A DNA stretch of 39,452 bases, taken from the NCBI GenBank assembly GCA_018713745.1, contig DVOH01000040.1, positions 1 to 39,452 of the forward strand, in the 5' to 3' direction. The notes under the pieces were generated by a model. It ran no database searches. It was not told the DNA's origin and saw only the letters and a program-made list of their open reading frames with translations. Source of the stretch: Candidatus Stercoripulliclostridium merdipullorum. GTDB lineage: Bacteria; Bacillota; Clostridia; Christensenellales; DTU072. Below are positions 17,656 through 25,072 of this stretch, piece after piece; the stretch's first letter is position 1, and each line of letters begins with the position of its first letter. Both the position numbers and the translations under genes were made by a program.

Positions 17656-18624
17656 TCACACCGAACCGACCGCTTGCAGGACGGTGACAAACACCAAAAG
17701 CGCGGCAAGAATCGCAAGCGTCGCCGCATTCCAAGGGAAGGCGGAAACGCCGTTTTTATTATTATAACATACTTTGGCAAAATTATTGCCGACAAAGCGA
17801 AAAATGACGGGATCGGCATTGCAATCGGCGCGGCTTGCGGCAAAGCGTACGGCAAAATAAAGGGAGAAAGCGGCAAGTACGGCGCCCGCCGTCGCTCCGC
17901 CGAACAGGATGCCGAACGTATCCCAGCCCGGAGAAGGAACGGAAGCAAACCACGGAAACAGGCGGGGCAAAAACAACGCCAGCAAGTTGTTGAAGCAGTG
18001 CATCCAGACGGCGTAAGCAATCTGTCCCGTTGCGGCAACGACATATCCCAGCACGACGGCAAGCAGGAAGGGATGAATCAGCTGCGCAATATTGAGATGG
18101 GACAATGCAAACACGCCCGCTGCAAACAGAATCCCCCTGCCCTTTTGTCCTTCGGGGTACGCCGAAAGAAATACGCCGCGAAACATCGCTTCTTCCCCGA
18201 GTGCAGGCAAAACGGCAAGCAACAGAACCGAAATCAGATCGTCATACCATGCCGTCCGGACGGGAAGCGTAACGTTTGCCGTCAAGCCGACGGCATCGGC
18301 ACCCCAAGCCGTCAGAACCGAAAACAGATAGTTCTGAAAAAACACCCCCACGGTCGCAACCGTAAACAACACGAGGGCGACGGGAGAAAATCGGCGTACG
18401 GGTCGGGAAGGTAAAACGACGGAAGGCGGAAATTTTTTTACGATCAAATAAACCGCGACCGCGCCGAGATAGGCAAGCTGCGGAGCGAGATAACCGAGAT
18501 AAACCGCCGCGTTTCCTTGTGCCTGCGAAAAGGCAAGGGACAACACCCACATCGCGCAAAACGCGCCGAAAAACACTTTCGGGGGATCGTTGCGATCGAC
18601 TTGCAAAGAAGGATTCCGATTCAC
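17656..18624 (-). CDS. CPBP-family intramembrane metalloprotease (second of two)
   Basis: A second Rce1-like membrane protease, 322 residues with about eight hydrophobic segments. Active-site motifs: EE(144-145)xxxR149, F172xxxH176 and H209xxxN213. It lacks the long Pro-rich tail of its neighbour. Outside the motifs the two differ strongly, so they are old paralogues, not a recent duplication. The start is a GTG (18622-18624) with GAGGTGG ahead, overlapping the WalJ-like stop by four bases; the open frame further upstream belongs to that gene's shadow. It ends eight bases before the next CPBP start. Confidence 0.87.
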   Translation of the reverse strand: MNRNPSLQVDRNDPPKVFFGAFCAMWVLSLAFSQAQGNAAVYLGYLAPQLAYLGAVAVYLIVKKFPPSVVLPSRPVRRFSPVALVLFTVATVGVFFQNYLFSVLTAWGADAVGLTANVTLPVRTAWYDDLISVLLLAVLPALGEEAMFRGVFLSAYPEGQKGRGILFAAGVFALSHLNIAQLIHPFLLAVVLGYVVAATGQIAYAVWMHCFNNLLALFLPRLFPWFASVPSPGWDTFGILFGGATAGAVLAAFSLYFAVRFAASRADCNADPVIFRFVGNNFAKVCYNNKNGVSAFPWNAATLAILAALLVFVTVLQAVGSV

Positions 18625-19403
18625 GATTCCACCTCGATCCAGTCGGATACCGTATGCTGCGCGGCGACTTTCAAGAGAACGTCCCCTTCTTTCGCCCCCG
18701 CGTCGGCAAGGGTCTGCGCCGTTGTCCAGAAGGCAAGTTCGGGAAGGTTGTTTTCTTCGCTGAGGTGCCCTAAAATAAATTTTCGGGTGCCCTTTTGCGA
18801 AATTCGGAGCACGGCGTCGGCACAAGTAGCGTTGGAAATATGCCCGCGATCGGACAAAATTCTTCGCTTCAGAAAGGGCGGATATTTGCCCTGCGTCAGC
18901 ATGTCGACGTCGTGATTGGACTCGATCATCACAAGTCCCGCACCTTCCGTCGCATCCAGGAAATCGCACCCTACAAATCCCATATCGGTCGCATAGACGA
19001 ATTTGGATTGTTTGTCCCCGATCGCATAGCCGACGGGACATACGGCGTCGTGCGAAATCCGGAAGGGCTGAATTTCAAAGCCAGCGATCCCGAACCCTTC
19101 GCCGAGCGAAAACGTCCTGAACGCCGCAAGCGGCTTTTGACGGCGGATGGCTCTTGCCGTCATTTCGTTGACATAAACGGGGATGTTGTAGCCGTCGGCA
19201 ATCTCGGTGATCGCCGCAATGTGATCCTGATGCTCGTGCGTAATCAGCACGGCGGAAATCCGATTGAGCGCACGGTTTGCCTGCATCAGACGCACGGCGA
19301 GTTTGTCGATGCGCAAGCCGCAGTCGATCATCACCATTCCGTCGCCGTTATCCGCCAGCACGGCATTGCCCTTGCTACCGCTCCCCAGAACGCAAACTCT
19401 CAT
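18621..19403 (-). CDS. walJ: MBL-fold hydrolase of the WalJ/YycJ type
   Basis: Metallo-beta-lactamase-fold protein similar to YycJ (WalJ), proposed in Bacillus to act as a 5'-3' DNA exonuclease or to help coordinate replication and cell division. The 260 residues open with 'VCVLGSGSKGNAVLA' and carry the metal motif THEHQDH with His56, His58, Asp60 and His61. Later ligands probably lie in 'FRISHDA', 'YATDMG' and 'LGHLSEENN'. The start ATG overlaps the upstream stop by four bases with GAAGGGAAG as ribosome-binding site. The usual walKR two-component genes are absent from the window, so the symbol is by family only. Confidence 0.85.
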   Translation of the reverse strand: MRVCVLGSGSKGNAVLADNGDGMVMIDCGLRIDKLAVRLMQANRALNRISAVLITHEHQDHIAAITEIADGYNIPVYVNEMTARAIRRQKPLAAFRTFSLGEGFGIAGFEIQPFRISHDAVCPVGYAIGDKQSKFVYATDMGFVGCDFLDATEGAGLVMIESNHDVDMLTQGKYPPFLKRRILSDRGHISNATCADAVLRISQKGTRKFILGHLSEENNLPELAFWTTAQTLADAGAKEGDVLLKVAAQHTVSDWIEVES

Positions 19404-20317
19404 CTTCCCTTCGGTTTGGTGGCAAGATACCGCTCGGCAAAGCGAACGGGATGATAGCTTAGTTTGGACTTGCGCAGCCCTTCGATCCCGAGGTCTTCCT
19501 GCTTGTTGATAAACCGGGCATCGGAAAAATATTCTTTCAGAAACAGATGGTCCAATACGGCATAAACGCCTTTGTACGCCGTATCCGCCTTTTCGAAATA
19601 CAGCACGCCGCCGCCCGAAGCCATCCGTTCGCCGACGGCAAATCCGATGGTCTTCCCTTCCGACTCCAAAATCGCGGCAATGCAGTTGAAACCTTCGAGA
19701 TCGCTCAATACCCGCGTCAGCGCGGTCAGTTCCATCTCGAAGTCGCTTTTTTGAAGCGTTGCGCGAATGGTTTTCCACTCGTAATCGTAATCGCGGATAT
19801 CTTCCGTCCTTTCCGCATTCGATTTCCAGCGATACATCAGCTCTACGATGCCGTCGTAATCGTCGGTTCGGTACGGACGAAGGAGATAGGGATAGTCGGC
19901 GGAATGGATAAAGTTTCGTTTGGCGTGATATTTTTTGCCTTTCAACGACACCAACGCTTCGGTATCGTAAATATATTCTTCTTCCCCTTCGCTCTTCTGA
20001 ATTTCGTAACCGCGTTCTTTCAGCAGCTCCGCCTGCCACGGCGTAACCTGCTGAATGCGGTTGACGCCCATTGCCTCCAAGGCATCGACGGCGGCGGAAT
20101 AATCTTCTTTTTTGCCGACCAAAGGCGACGGAAACACCGTAATGTCGCCCAGCGAATATTGCAGCAGAATATATCGCTCGGTCACAACGACGGAAGGCGA
20201 AAGCTCTTTGAGCCAGCCGATCATCGTCGTTGCCGTCCAGGTCGTATCTTCCGTCAGCCCTGCCGCAAGCAAGGCGTTGATCTGCTTAAAATCTTCTGAT
20301 CTGAGGGGTCGGAACAT
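19400..20317 (-). CDS. DUF2156 protein (GNAT-like, lysylphosphatidylglycerol-synthase C-terminal fold)
   Basis: Cytoplasmic 305-residue protein of the COG4866/DUF2156 family, which has a tandem GNAT fold related to the catalytic part of MprF. The family hallmarks 'YHAKRNFIH' (near 138-146) and 'INKQEDLGIEGLRKSKLSYH' close to the C-terminus are present. No membrane domain is attached, so it is the free-standing version whose substrate is unknown; aminoacyl transfer from tRNA is an inference from the fold. The start, 11 bases after the phosphoribosyltransferase, has no recognisable ribosome-binding site, so translation may depend on coupling. It overlaps the WalJ-like gene by four bases. Confidence 0.85.
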   Translation of the reverse strand: MFRPLRSEDFKQINALLAAGLTEDTTWTATTMIGWLKELSPSVVVTERYILLQYSLGDITVFPSPLVGKKEDYSAAVDALEAMGVNRIQQVTPWQAELLKERGYEIQKSEGEEEYIYDTEALVSLKGKKYHAKRNFIHSADYPYLLRPYRTDDYDGIVELMYRWKSNAERTEDIRDYDYEWKTIRATLQKSDFEMELTALTRVLSDLEGFNCIAAILESEGKTIGFAVGERMASGGGVLYFEKADTAYKGVYAVLDHLFLKEYFSDARFINKQEDLGIEGLRKSKLSYHPVRFAERYLATKPKGR

Positions 20318-20328
20318 AAAATCGTCGA

Positions 20329-20868
20329 TTACAGCAAAGGAATCGTTGCAAGAAATTTGACGTCGTCACGATCGGCGGCATCGCCTTCGGCAAGCACGAA
20401 CGCTTTGGCAAACACCGTGCCGCCCGCTTTGGCGACCAACGCTTCCAGCCCCTGCAGGCTTCCGCCCGTCGAAATCACATCGTCGACGATGGCGACTTTT
20501 TTGCCGCGGATCAGCTCGGTATCGTGTTCGCTGAGGTAAAGGGTCTGAACGTTTTTGGTCGTGATCGACTTGACGGTCACTTCGATCCCGTCCTGCATAT
20601 AAAGTTTTTTGGTTTTGCGCGCCACGGCATAGAACTCCTGCCCCAAATTGCGCGCCACGCAGTGGGCAAGCTGAAGCCCTTTGCTTTCCGCAGTGATGAC
20701 GACGTCGGCACCTTCGACCAGCTTGGCAAGCTGTTTGCCGCAATGCTCGGTCAGTGCCTGCGCACCGTGCAGATTGAAAAACGCAATGCTCAGATCGTTG
20801 TCGATCGGCAATACGGGAAGTTCGACGTGATAGCCCGCGATATCGACGGGATAAGTTTGTTTGCTCAT
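20329..20868 (-). CDS. purine phosphoribosyltransferase (Xpt/Apt-like)
   Basis: Transfers phosphoribose from PRPP to a purine base; the exact base (xanthine, adenine or another) is not certain. The PRPP-binding motif VAIVDDVISTGGS is at 125-137. An 'AVARKTKKLYM' stretch (81-91) is typical of COG0503 enzymes related to xanthine and adenine PRTases. The 179 residues are a normal length. AGGAGG lies just before the ATG. It is the second gene of the run starting with the Dabb protein. No purine riboswitch or purine gene is nearby. Confidence 0.85.
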   Translation of the reverse strand: MSKQTYPVDIAGYHVELPVLPIDNDLSIAFFNLHGAQALTEHCGKQLAKLVEGADVVITAESKGLQLAHCVARNLGQEFYAVARKTKKLYMQDGIEVTVKSITTKNVQTLYLSEHDTELIRGKKVAIVDDVISTGGSLQGLEALVAKAGGTVFAKAFVLAEGDAADRDDVKFLATIPLL

Positions 20869-20877
20869 GGCTTCCTC

Positions 20878-21168
20878 CTAAAATTCAAAGTCCAGCGCGA
20901 CCGATCCCGAACGGACGGCGTGCATGTGTTTTTTGACGACCGAACAATGATACGGATCGTTTTGATAGGCTTCGAGCGCGGCTCTGTCGTCCAGCGTAAC
21001 GATCAGCGCGACGTCGTAGCTGCGATCGCTATGCAGAAAATCGCTGCCCACTTCGATCCCGCGCAGCATGGGAACGTTACCTTCCATCGAACGCAGAATC
21101 CCGACGGTCTTTGCGATATTTTCGTCGGACGTGTCTTTCAGCTTGAACAAAACAATGTGTTTGACCAT
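20878..21168 (-). CDS. Dabb (stress-responsive A/B barrel) domain protein
   Basis: Small alpha/beta ferredoxin-fold protein, 96 residues, of the Dabb family (dimeric alpha-beta barrel). The start 'MVKHIVLFKLKD', the central 'GIEVGSDF' and 'DVALIVTLDD', and the 'YQNDPYH' motif with the conserved Asp-Pro-X-His are diagnostic. Members are small enzymes or stress proteins and the reaction here is unknown. It is the first gene after the promoter at 21199-21227 and has a strong AAGGAGG site. Ten bases separate it from the phosphoribosyltransferase. Confidence 0.9.
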   Translation of the reverse strand: MVKHIVLFKLKDTSDENIAKTVGILRSMEGNVPMLRGIEVGSDFLHSDRSYDVALIVTLDDRAALEAYQNDPYHCSVVKKHMHAVRSGSVALDFEF

Positions 21169-21198
21169 AAAGAGGAGCCTCCTTTGAAACTATCTCCC

Positions 21199-21227
21199 AT
21201 TCTACCACATTCCTTGCGTCGGGGCAA
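21199..21227 (-). promoter_or_regulatory. promoter of the ten-gene run down to pth
   Basis: Minus strand: -35 TTGCCC (21222-21227), 17-bp spacer, -10 TAGAAT (21199-21204), 30 bases ahead of the Dabb start. No internal gap downstream exceeds 37 bases until pth ends. Confidence 0.8.
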
Positions 21228-21246
21228 CAAAATGCCTTCCGATTAT

Positions 21247-21275
21247 TTTACAAACCACCCGATTTCCTCTATAAT
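21247..21275 (+). promoter_or_regulatory. promoter of fhs
   Basis: -35 TTTACA (21247-21252), 17-bp spacer, -10 TATAAT (21270-21275), 26 bases ahead of the ATG, with a strong AGGAGG site between. Divergent from the Dabb promoter, with the two -35 boxes about 20 bases apart. Confidence 0.9.
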
Positions 21276-21301
21276 GAAATCAATCTTTCAGGAGGACAGG
21301 T

Positions 21302-22957
21302 ATGAACGATATTCAGATCGCCCACAGCGTCACCCCCGAACCCATTTACCGCATTGCGTCGATGCTCGGACTTTCCGTCGACGACTACGAGCAGTACGGG
21401 AAATTCAAAGCCAAAATCACCACCGAACCCGACCCTGCTCCGCGCGGAAAGCTGATTCTCGTCACGGCAATCAACCCGACGCCTTACGGCGAAGGAAAAA
21501 CCACGGTATCGATCGGGCTTGCCGACGGACTCCGCGCCCGCGGCAAAAAGGTCTGTCTTGCCCTGCGCGAACCTTCGCTCGGACCCGTATTCGGCATCAA
21601 AGGCGGCGCGGCGGGGGGCGGCAGATCGCAACTGCTGCCGATGGAAGACATCAATCTGCACTTCACGGGCGACTTTCATGCCATTACCGCGGCGCACAAT
21701 CTTTTGTCCGCGCTGATCGACAACCATATCAAACAAGGCAACGAACTCGATCTCGACCCCGAAGCGATCGAATGGAAGCGAACCCTCGACGTCAACGACC
21801 GCGCCCTGCGCGAAATCCGTTGCGGGCTGGGCGGCGAAATCAACGGCGTCCCCCGCACCGACGGCTTTGTGATCACCGCGGCAAGCGAAATTATGGCAAT
21901 CATGTGCCTTGCCGAAAACCTTGCCGATCTCAAAGCGCGCCTCGCATCCGTCGTCGTCGGCAAAAACCGCAAGGGCGGCTTGGTGACGGCGGGCGACCTC
22001 GGTGCCGAACACGCAATGGCGATTCTGCTGAAAGACGCCATGCTCCCCAATCTCGTCCAGACCCTCGAACATACCCCCGCCATCGTCCATTGCGGCCCCT
22101 TTGCCAACATCGCGCAAGGTACCAACAGCGTCCGTGCCACCAAACTTGCAATGACGCTTGCCGATTACGCCGTCACCGAAGCGGGCTTCGGCGCCGAACT
22201 GGGTGCCGAAAAATTCTTCGACATCAAGTGCCGCGCGGCAAATTTGACTCCCGCCGCCGTCGTTCTTGTCGCAACGGTGCGCGCGCTGAAGCATAACGGC
22301 AATATGCCGAAAGACGCCCGGGGCGATACCCTCTCCTATCTCGAAGCGGGACTTTGCAATCTTCTCGGACACCTCGACGTTTTGCACCGCGTGTTCGGCG
22401 TGACGCCCGTCGTCGCCGTCAACCGCTTCCCGACCGACACCGACGCCGAACTCCAAGTCGTCCTGAACGCCGTCCAAAGCGCGGGCTATCGCGGTACCGT
22501 CGCCGAAGGATTTGCAAAAGGCGGAGAAGGGATGCTTCAACTTGCCGATCTCGTTGCCCAAACAATCGAAAGTACAACGCCTACGCTCCGCTTCGCCTAT
22601 TCCCTCGCATCGAATCTCCGTCAGAAAATCGAAGCAATCGCAACGACGGTATACGGAGCGGGCAGCGTAACGTTTTCGGAAGAAGCCGAGCAAAAACTCC
22701 TTGCGCTCAAGGATACCCTCTACGACCGCTTCCCCGTCTGCATTGCCAAAACGCAGTACTCGTTCAGTCAGGATCCCGCCCTGCTCGGGCGTCCGACGGG
22801 TTTTCCGTTTTTTGTCCGCGACATCGAGCTGCGCGCGGGGGCACGGTTTGTCGTCGCGCTTGCGGGCAATATGCTCCTGATGCCGGGACTACCCAAAGTC
22901 CCCGCCGCTTTACGGATGACCATCTCCGACGACGGATTGATCGACAATCTCAGCTAA
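21302..22957 (+). CDS. fhs: formate-tetrahydrofolate ligase
   Basis: ATP-dependent ligation of formate to THF, giving 10-formyl-THF for purines, initiator tRNA formylation or acetogenic carbon flow. The 551 residues are the usual length. The ATP-binding loop TPYGEGKTT is at 60-68, followed by 'REPSLGPVFGIKGGAAGGG', and later 'EAGFGAELGAEKFFDIKCR', all strongly conserved in the family. Monocistronic with clear promoter, ribosome-binding site and terminator. Together with the glycine cleavage operon downstream of the divergent run, it covers both entries of one-carbon units to the folate pool. Confidence 0.97.
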   Translation: MNDIQIAHSVTPEPIYRIASMLGLSVDDYEQYGKFKAKITTEPDPAPRGKLILVTAINPTPYGEGKTTVSIGLADGLRARGKKVCLALREPSLGPVFGIKGGAAGGGRSQLLPMEDINLHFTGDFHAITAAHNLLSALIDNHIKQGNELDLDPEAIEWKRTLDVNDRALREIRCGLGGEINGVPRTDGFVITAASEIMAIMCLAENLADLKARLASVVVGKNRKGGLVTAGDLGAEHAMAILLKDAMLPNLVQTLEHTPAIVHCGPFANIAQGTNSVRATKLAMTLADYAVTEAGFGAELGAEKFFDIKCRAANLTPAAVVLVATVRALKHNGNMPKDARGDTLSYLEAGLCNLLGHLDVLHRVFGVTPVVAVNRFPTDTDAELQVVLNAVQSAGYRGTVAEGFAKGGEGMLQLADLVAQTIESTTPTLRFAYSLASNLRQKIEAIATTVYGAGSVTFSEEAEQKLLALKDTLYDRFPVCIAKTQYSFSQDPALLGRPTGFPFFVRDIELRAGARFVVALAGNMLLMPGLPKVPAALRMTISDDGLIDNLS

Positions 22958-22961
22958 ACGC

Positions 22962-22984
22962 AAAACGCGCCGACGGCGCGTTTT
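22962..22984 (+). terminator. terminator of fhs
   Basis: Stem AAAACGCGCC / GGCGCGTTTT (22962-22971 with 22975-22984) with a three-base loop, followed by a long T-rich run to 22992. On the minus strand it may also end the five-gene operon, whose last stop is at 23003. Confidence 0.9.
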
Positions 22985-23002
22985 TTCTTTTTGACCGATT
23001 GA

Positions 23003-24079
23003 TCAGATTGATTGATCCGGTTCTTCTTTTTTGGGACGGGAGCTTTTGGGCTTTTGGAGTTTTGGCGCGCGTCGAACGGCGTCTTTCAGCGTCGCCTCAA
23101 GCGGTTTTCCCGTTCGAGTGGGCAAAAGATCGGTGTCGAGATCCTCTTCTTCCAACGCTCCCCAATCGATCCCGATCATCGCAAGAAACCGTTGCAACGT
23201 GATGATTTCGATCTTTTCATGCGGATGTTCGCGGTTGATCGCTTCCACCTTTCTGAGCCGCTTGCCCGGCTCGGCACCGCGCACAAAATAATGCAACCGA
23301 TAGATGTTCCCCCTCCATCGTCCCCCGAGTTCGGTCAAAATCCGAACCGCCGAAACAAGTTTTCCGCAGTACACCCGCTCGATCTCTTCCGAAAACGCAA
23401 AGTATTTCCCTTTGACCGCGCTGTCGGGCGGATTGACGGCATAGCGGAGATTCTGGCAGATCTTACGGTATCGGTTGAGCCTGCGCGCCTGTAGCCACCT
23501 TGCGGCAAACGCTCCGCTGTCCCCGACGCTTTCGGCATCGCCCCGAATCAGCGATTCAAACGCGCATTGCTTTTCCGCACACAGCGCGCGCACCGTCAGC
23601 ATACTGCACAACGCATCGTCGTCGCTCTTGTGCAACGTCCCGCCTTCGACCTGTAATTCTTCCATAATCTTTTCGAGGGCTTTATCGTTGGCGTCCCCTT
23701 TCGCTTTGCGATACAGTTTCTGGCTGTCAACATAGCGGAACCCCGGCAAGTCCAAACCGTACCGCCTGCACGCCGTCAGCAGAAATCCCACGTCGTTTTC
23801 GACCGCGTGTCCGCACACCAAGGTGTCCTCCGCCGTTAAAAGCACGTGAATCTCGTCGTATCGCTCGGCAAACGTCGGCTGCCTGCGGAATACCGACGGC
23901 GGATACGCAAGCGTGATCTTGCGGTCAAACGCGCGGTTGCCGACATTGAACGGAGCTTCGGGATTGATCAGAAGGTCCTGCTTGTCCAGCACGTTGAAGT
24001 TGCTGTCGGTCAGCACATAGCCGAACGTGCAGATGTGCGTCCCGTCCGAACATTCGATGTCAAAAAACAAATATCTCAT
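23003..24079 (-). CDS. DnaQ-like 3'-5' exonuclease with BRCT-like domain
   Basis: A 358-residue protein. Residues 1-160 are a DEDDh exonuclease domain: Asp7-X-Glu9 (FDIECSDG), Asp96 (GHAVENDVG) and His150 with Asp155 (HKSDDDALC), the full catalytic set. After an alpha-helical, Arg-rich middle, residues about 224-303 resemble a BRCT domain: 'GKYFAFSEEI', then 'ILTELGGRW', 'LHYFVRGAEPGKRLRK' and 'IEIITLQRFLAMI'. The last 50 residues are Lys/Pro/Arg-rich and look unstructured. Exonuclease-BRCT proteins are expected in DNA repair or proofreading-like work. Here it is the last gene of a surface-glycan-like operon, three bases after the phosphatase. Confidence 0.85.
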   Translation of the reverse strand: MRYLFFDIECSDGTHICTFGYVLTDSNFNVLDKQDLLINPEAPFNVGNRAFDRKITLAYPPSVFRRQPTFAERYDEIHVLLTAEDTLVCGHAVENDVGFLLTACRRYGLDLPGFRYVDSQKLYRKAKGDANDKALEKIMEELQVEGGTLHKSDDDALCSMLTVRALCAEKQCAFESLIRGDAESVGDSGAFAARWLQARRLNRYRKICQNLRYAVNPPDSAVKGKYFAFSEEIERVYCGKLVSAVRILTELGGRWRGNIYRLHYFVRGAEPGKRLRKVEAINREHPHEKIEIITLQRFLAMIGIDWGALEEEDLDTDLLPTRTGKPLEATLKDAVRRAPKLQKPKSSRPKKEEPDQSI

Positions 24080-24082
24080 ATC

Positions 24083-25057
24083 TTATCCTGCAAAAGACGG
24101 TGTTTTGTTGCTGATAAAAATCGTCGTGTATTCCATCACCGTCGTATTTCCGTGCTGTTTGTTGGCGCCGCCGTGGTCGCTTGCGATCACAATCAGCCAG
24201 TCCTCGGCATCGCAAGACGCCCGCTGAAAGACCGCCTGAATCAGACAATACGCGTCGCGGTCGGCTTCGTGCACCGCGCGGGCGTATTCTTCCACCCCGA
24301 GATCGTAACCGTAGCTGTGCCCCGCGTGATCGGTATATTCCAAAATTCCGAAAATCGCGTCGTCCCCCCTGACGATCGATCGCATCATCCCGTCAAACGT
24401 ACCGTAATCGTCCGAATTGAGAGTATATTCGATCGGCAATCCTTTTTGAGAAGCCGAAGCGACTTCCTTTTTGTAGGTTTTTTTGATGTGCGACGCCCAC
24501 GAAACGTGAAACGACGTTTTGTATCCCGCCTCGCCCAACGTATAAACGATGCTTCTCGTCGACTCGTTCAATACCGAACCGTTGCCCGTCACGCCGTTCT
24601 CCGCGCCCCAGGTCCCTGTCAGCAACGTCGCCCATCCCGGCGCCGTCTTGGTCACCTGATCGCCGATCGTCGCGCCGCCCGTTCGCGTGAGATACGCGCC
24701 GCCCGTTTCTTTCAGAAGGGCGATTCCGCTGTCGGGTGCGCCTTTTCGTTGCCCGAGTCCCGTTGCCAAAAATCCGTCAAAACCGATAAACAACAGCTTG
24801 GGCTTTTTTCCGCTCGCGTTTGCGGTAAAGTGCGTGTACATTTCGCCGTAAACTTCGGTTGCGACATAGGCGTTATCGAACGAATTGGCATAGCCGCATT
24901 GCTCCAGGCTCTCGCGGAAGCGGGCGGATTTGCCCTCCTTGTCGGCAACATAAAACCAATCGAAATAAATTCCGAGCGAAGTTGCAAGCGCCACCGCCAC
25001 CAATACGGCGGCGACAATGAGCAAAATTCTTTTTTTGGTTTTTGCGGTAAGCTTCAC
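24083..25057 (-). CDS. membrane-anchored NPP-type phosphodiesterase/phosphatase
   Basis: Alkaline-phosphatase-superfamily enzyme of the nucleotide pyrophosphatase/phosphodiesterase (NPP) type. Residues 10-30 are a membrane anchor, with the catalytic domain outside. The two-metal site is complete: Asp94 (IGFDGF), nucleophile Thr138 (VTKTAPGW), Asp243 and His247 (YTDHAGHSYG), Asp294-His295 (ASDHGG) and His302. The 324-residue enzyme is compact. The start is a GTG with AGGAGGAG ahead, 15 bases after the MATE gene. Substrates could be nucleotides, lipid or teichoic-acid-type phosphodiesters, or glycan modifications; the operon context favours envelope polymers but does not prove it. Confidence 0.87.
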   Translation of the reverse strand: MKLTAKTKKRILLIVAAVLVAVALATSLGIYFDWFYVADKEGKSARFRESLEQCGYANSFDNAYVATEVYGEMYTHFTANASGKKPKLLFIGFDGFLATGLGQRKGAPDSGIALLKETGGAYLTRTGGATIGDQVTKTAPGWATLLTGTWGAENGVTGNGSVLNESTRSIVYTLGEAGYKTSFHVSWASHIKKTYKKEVASASQKGLPIEYTLNSDDYGTFDGMMRSIVRGDDAIFGILEYTDHAGHSYGYDLGVEEYARAVHEADRDAYCLIQAVFQRASCDAEDWLIVIASDHGGANKQHGNTTVMEYTTIFISNKTPSFAG

Positions 25058-25072
25058 GGTTCTCCTCCTGCT

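Noticed and set aside
19400..20317. MprF-type lysylphosphatidylglycerol synthase
   Set aside because: The gene encodes only the GNAT-like domain; the large membrane flippase part of MprF is absent, so only DUF2156 is supported.
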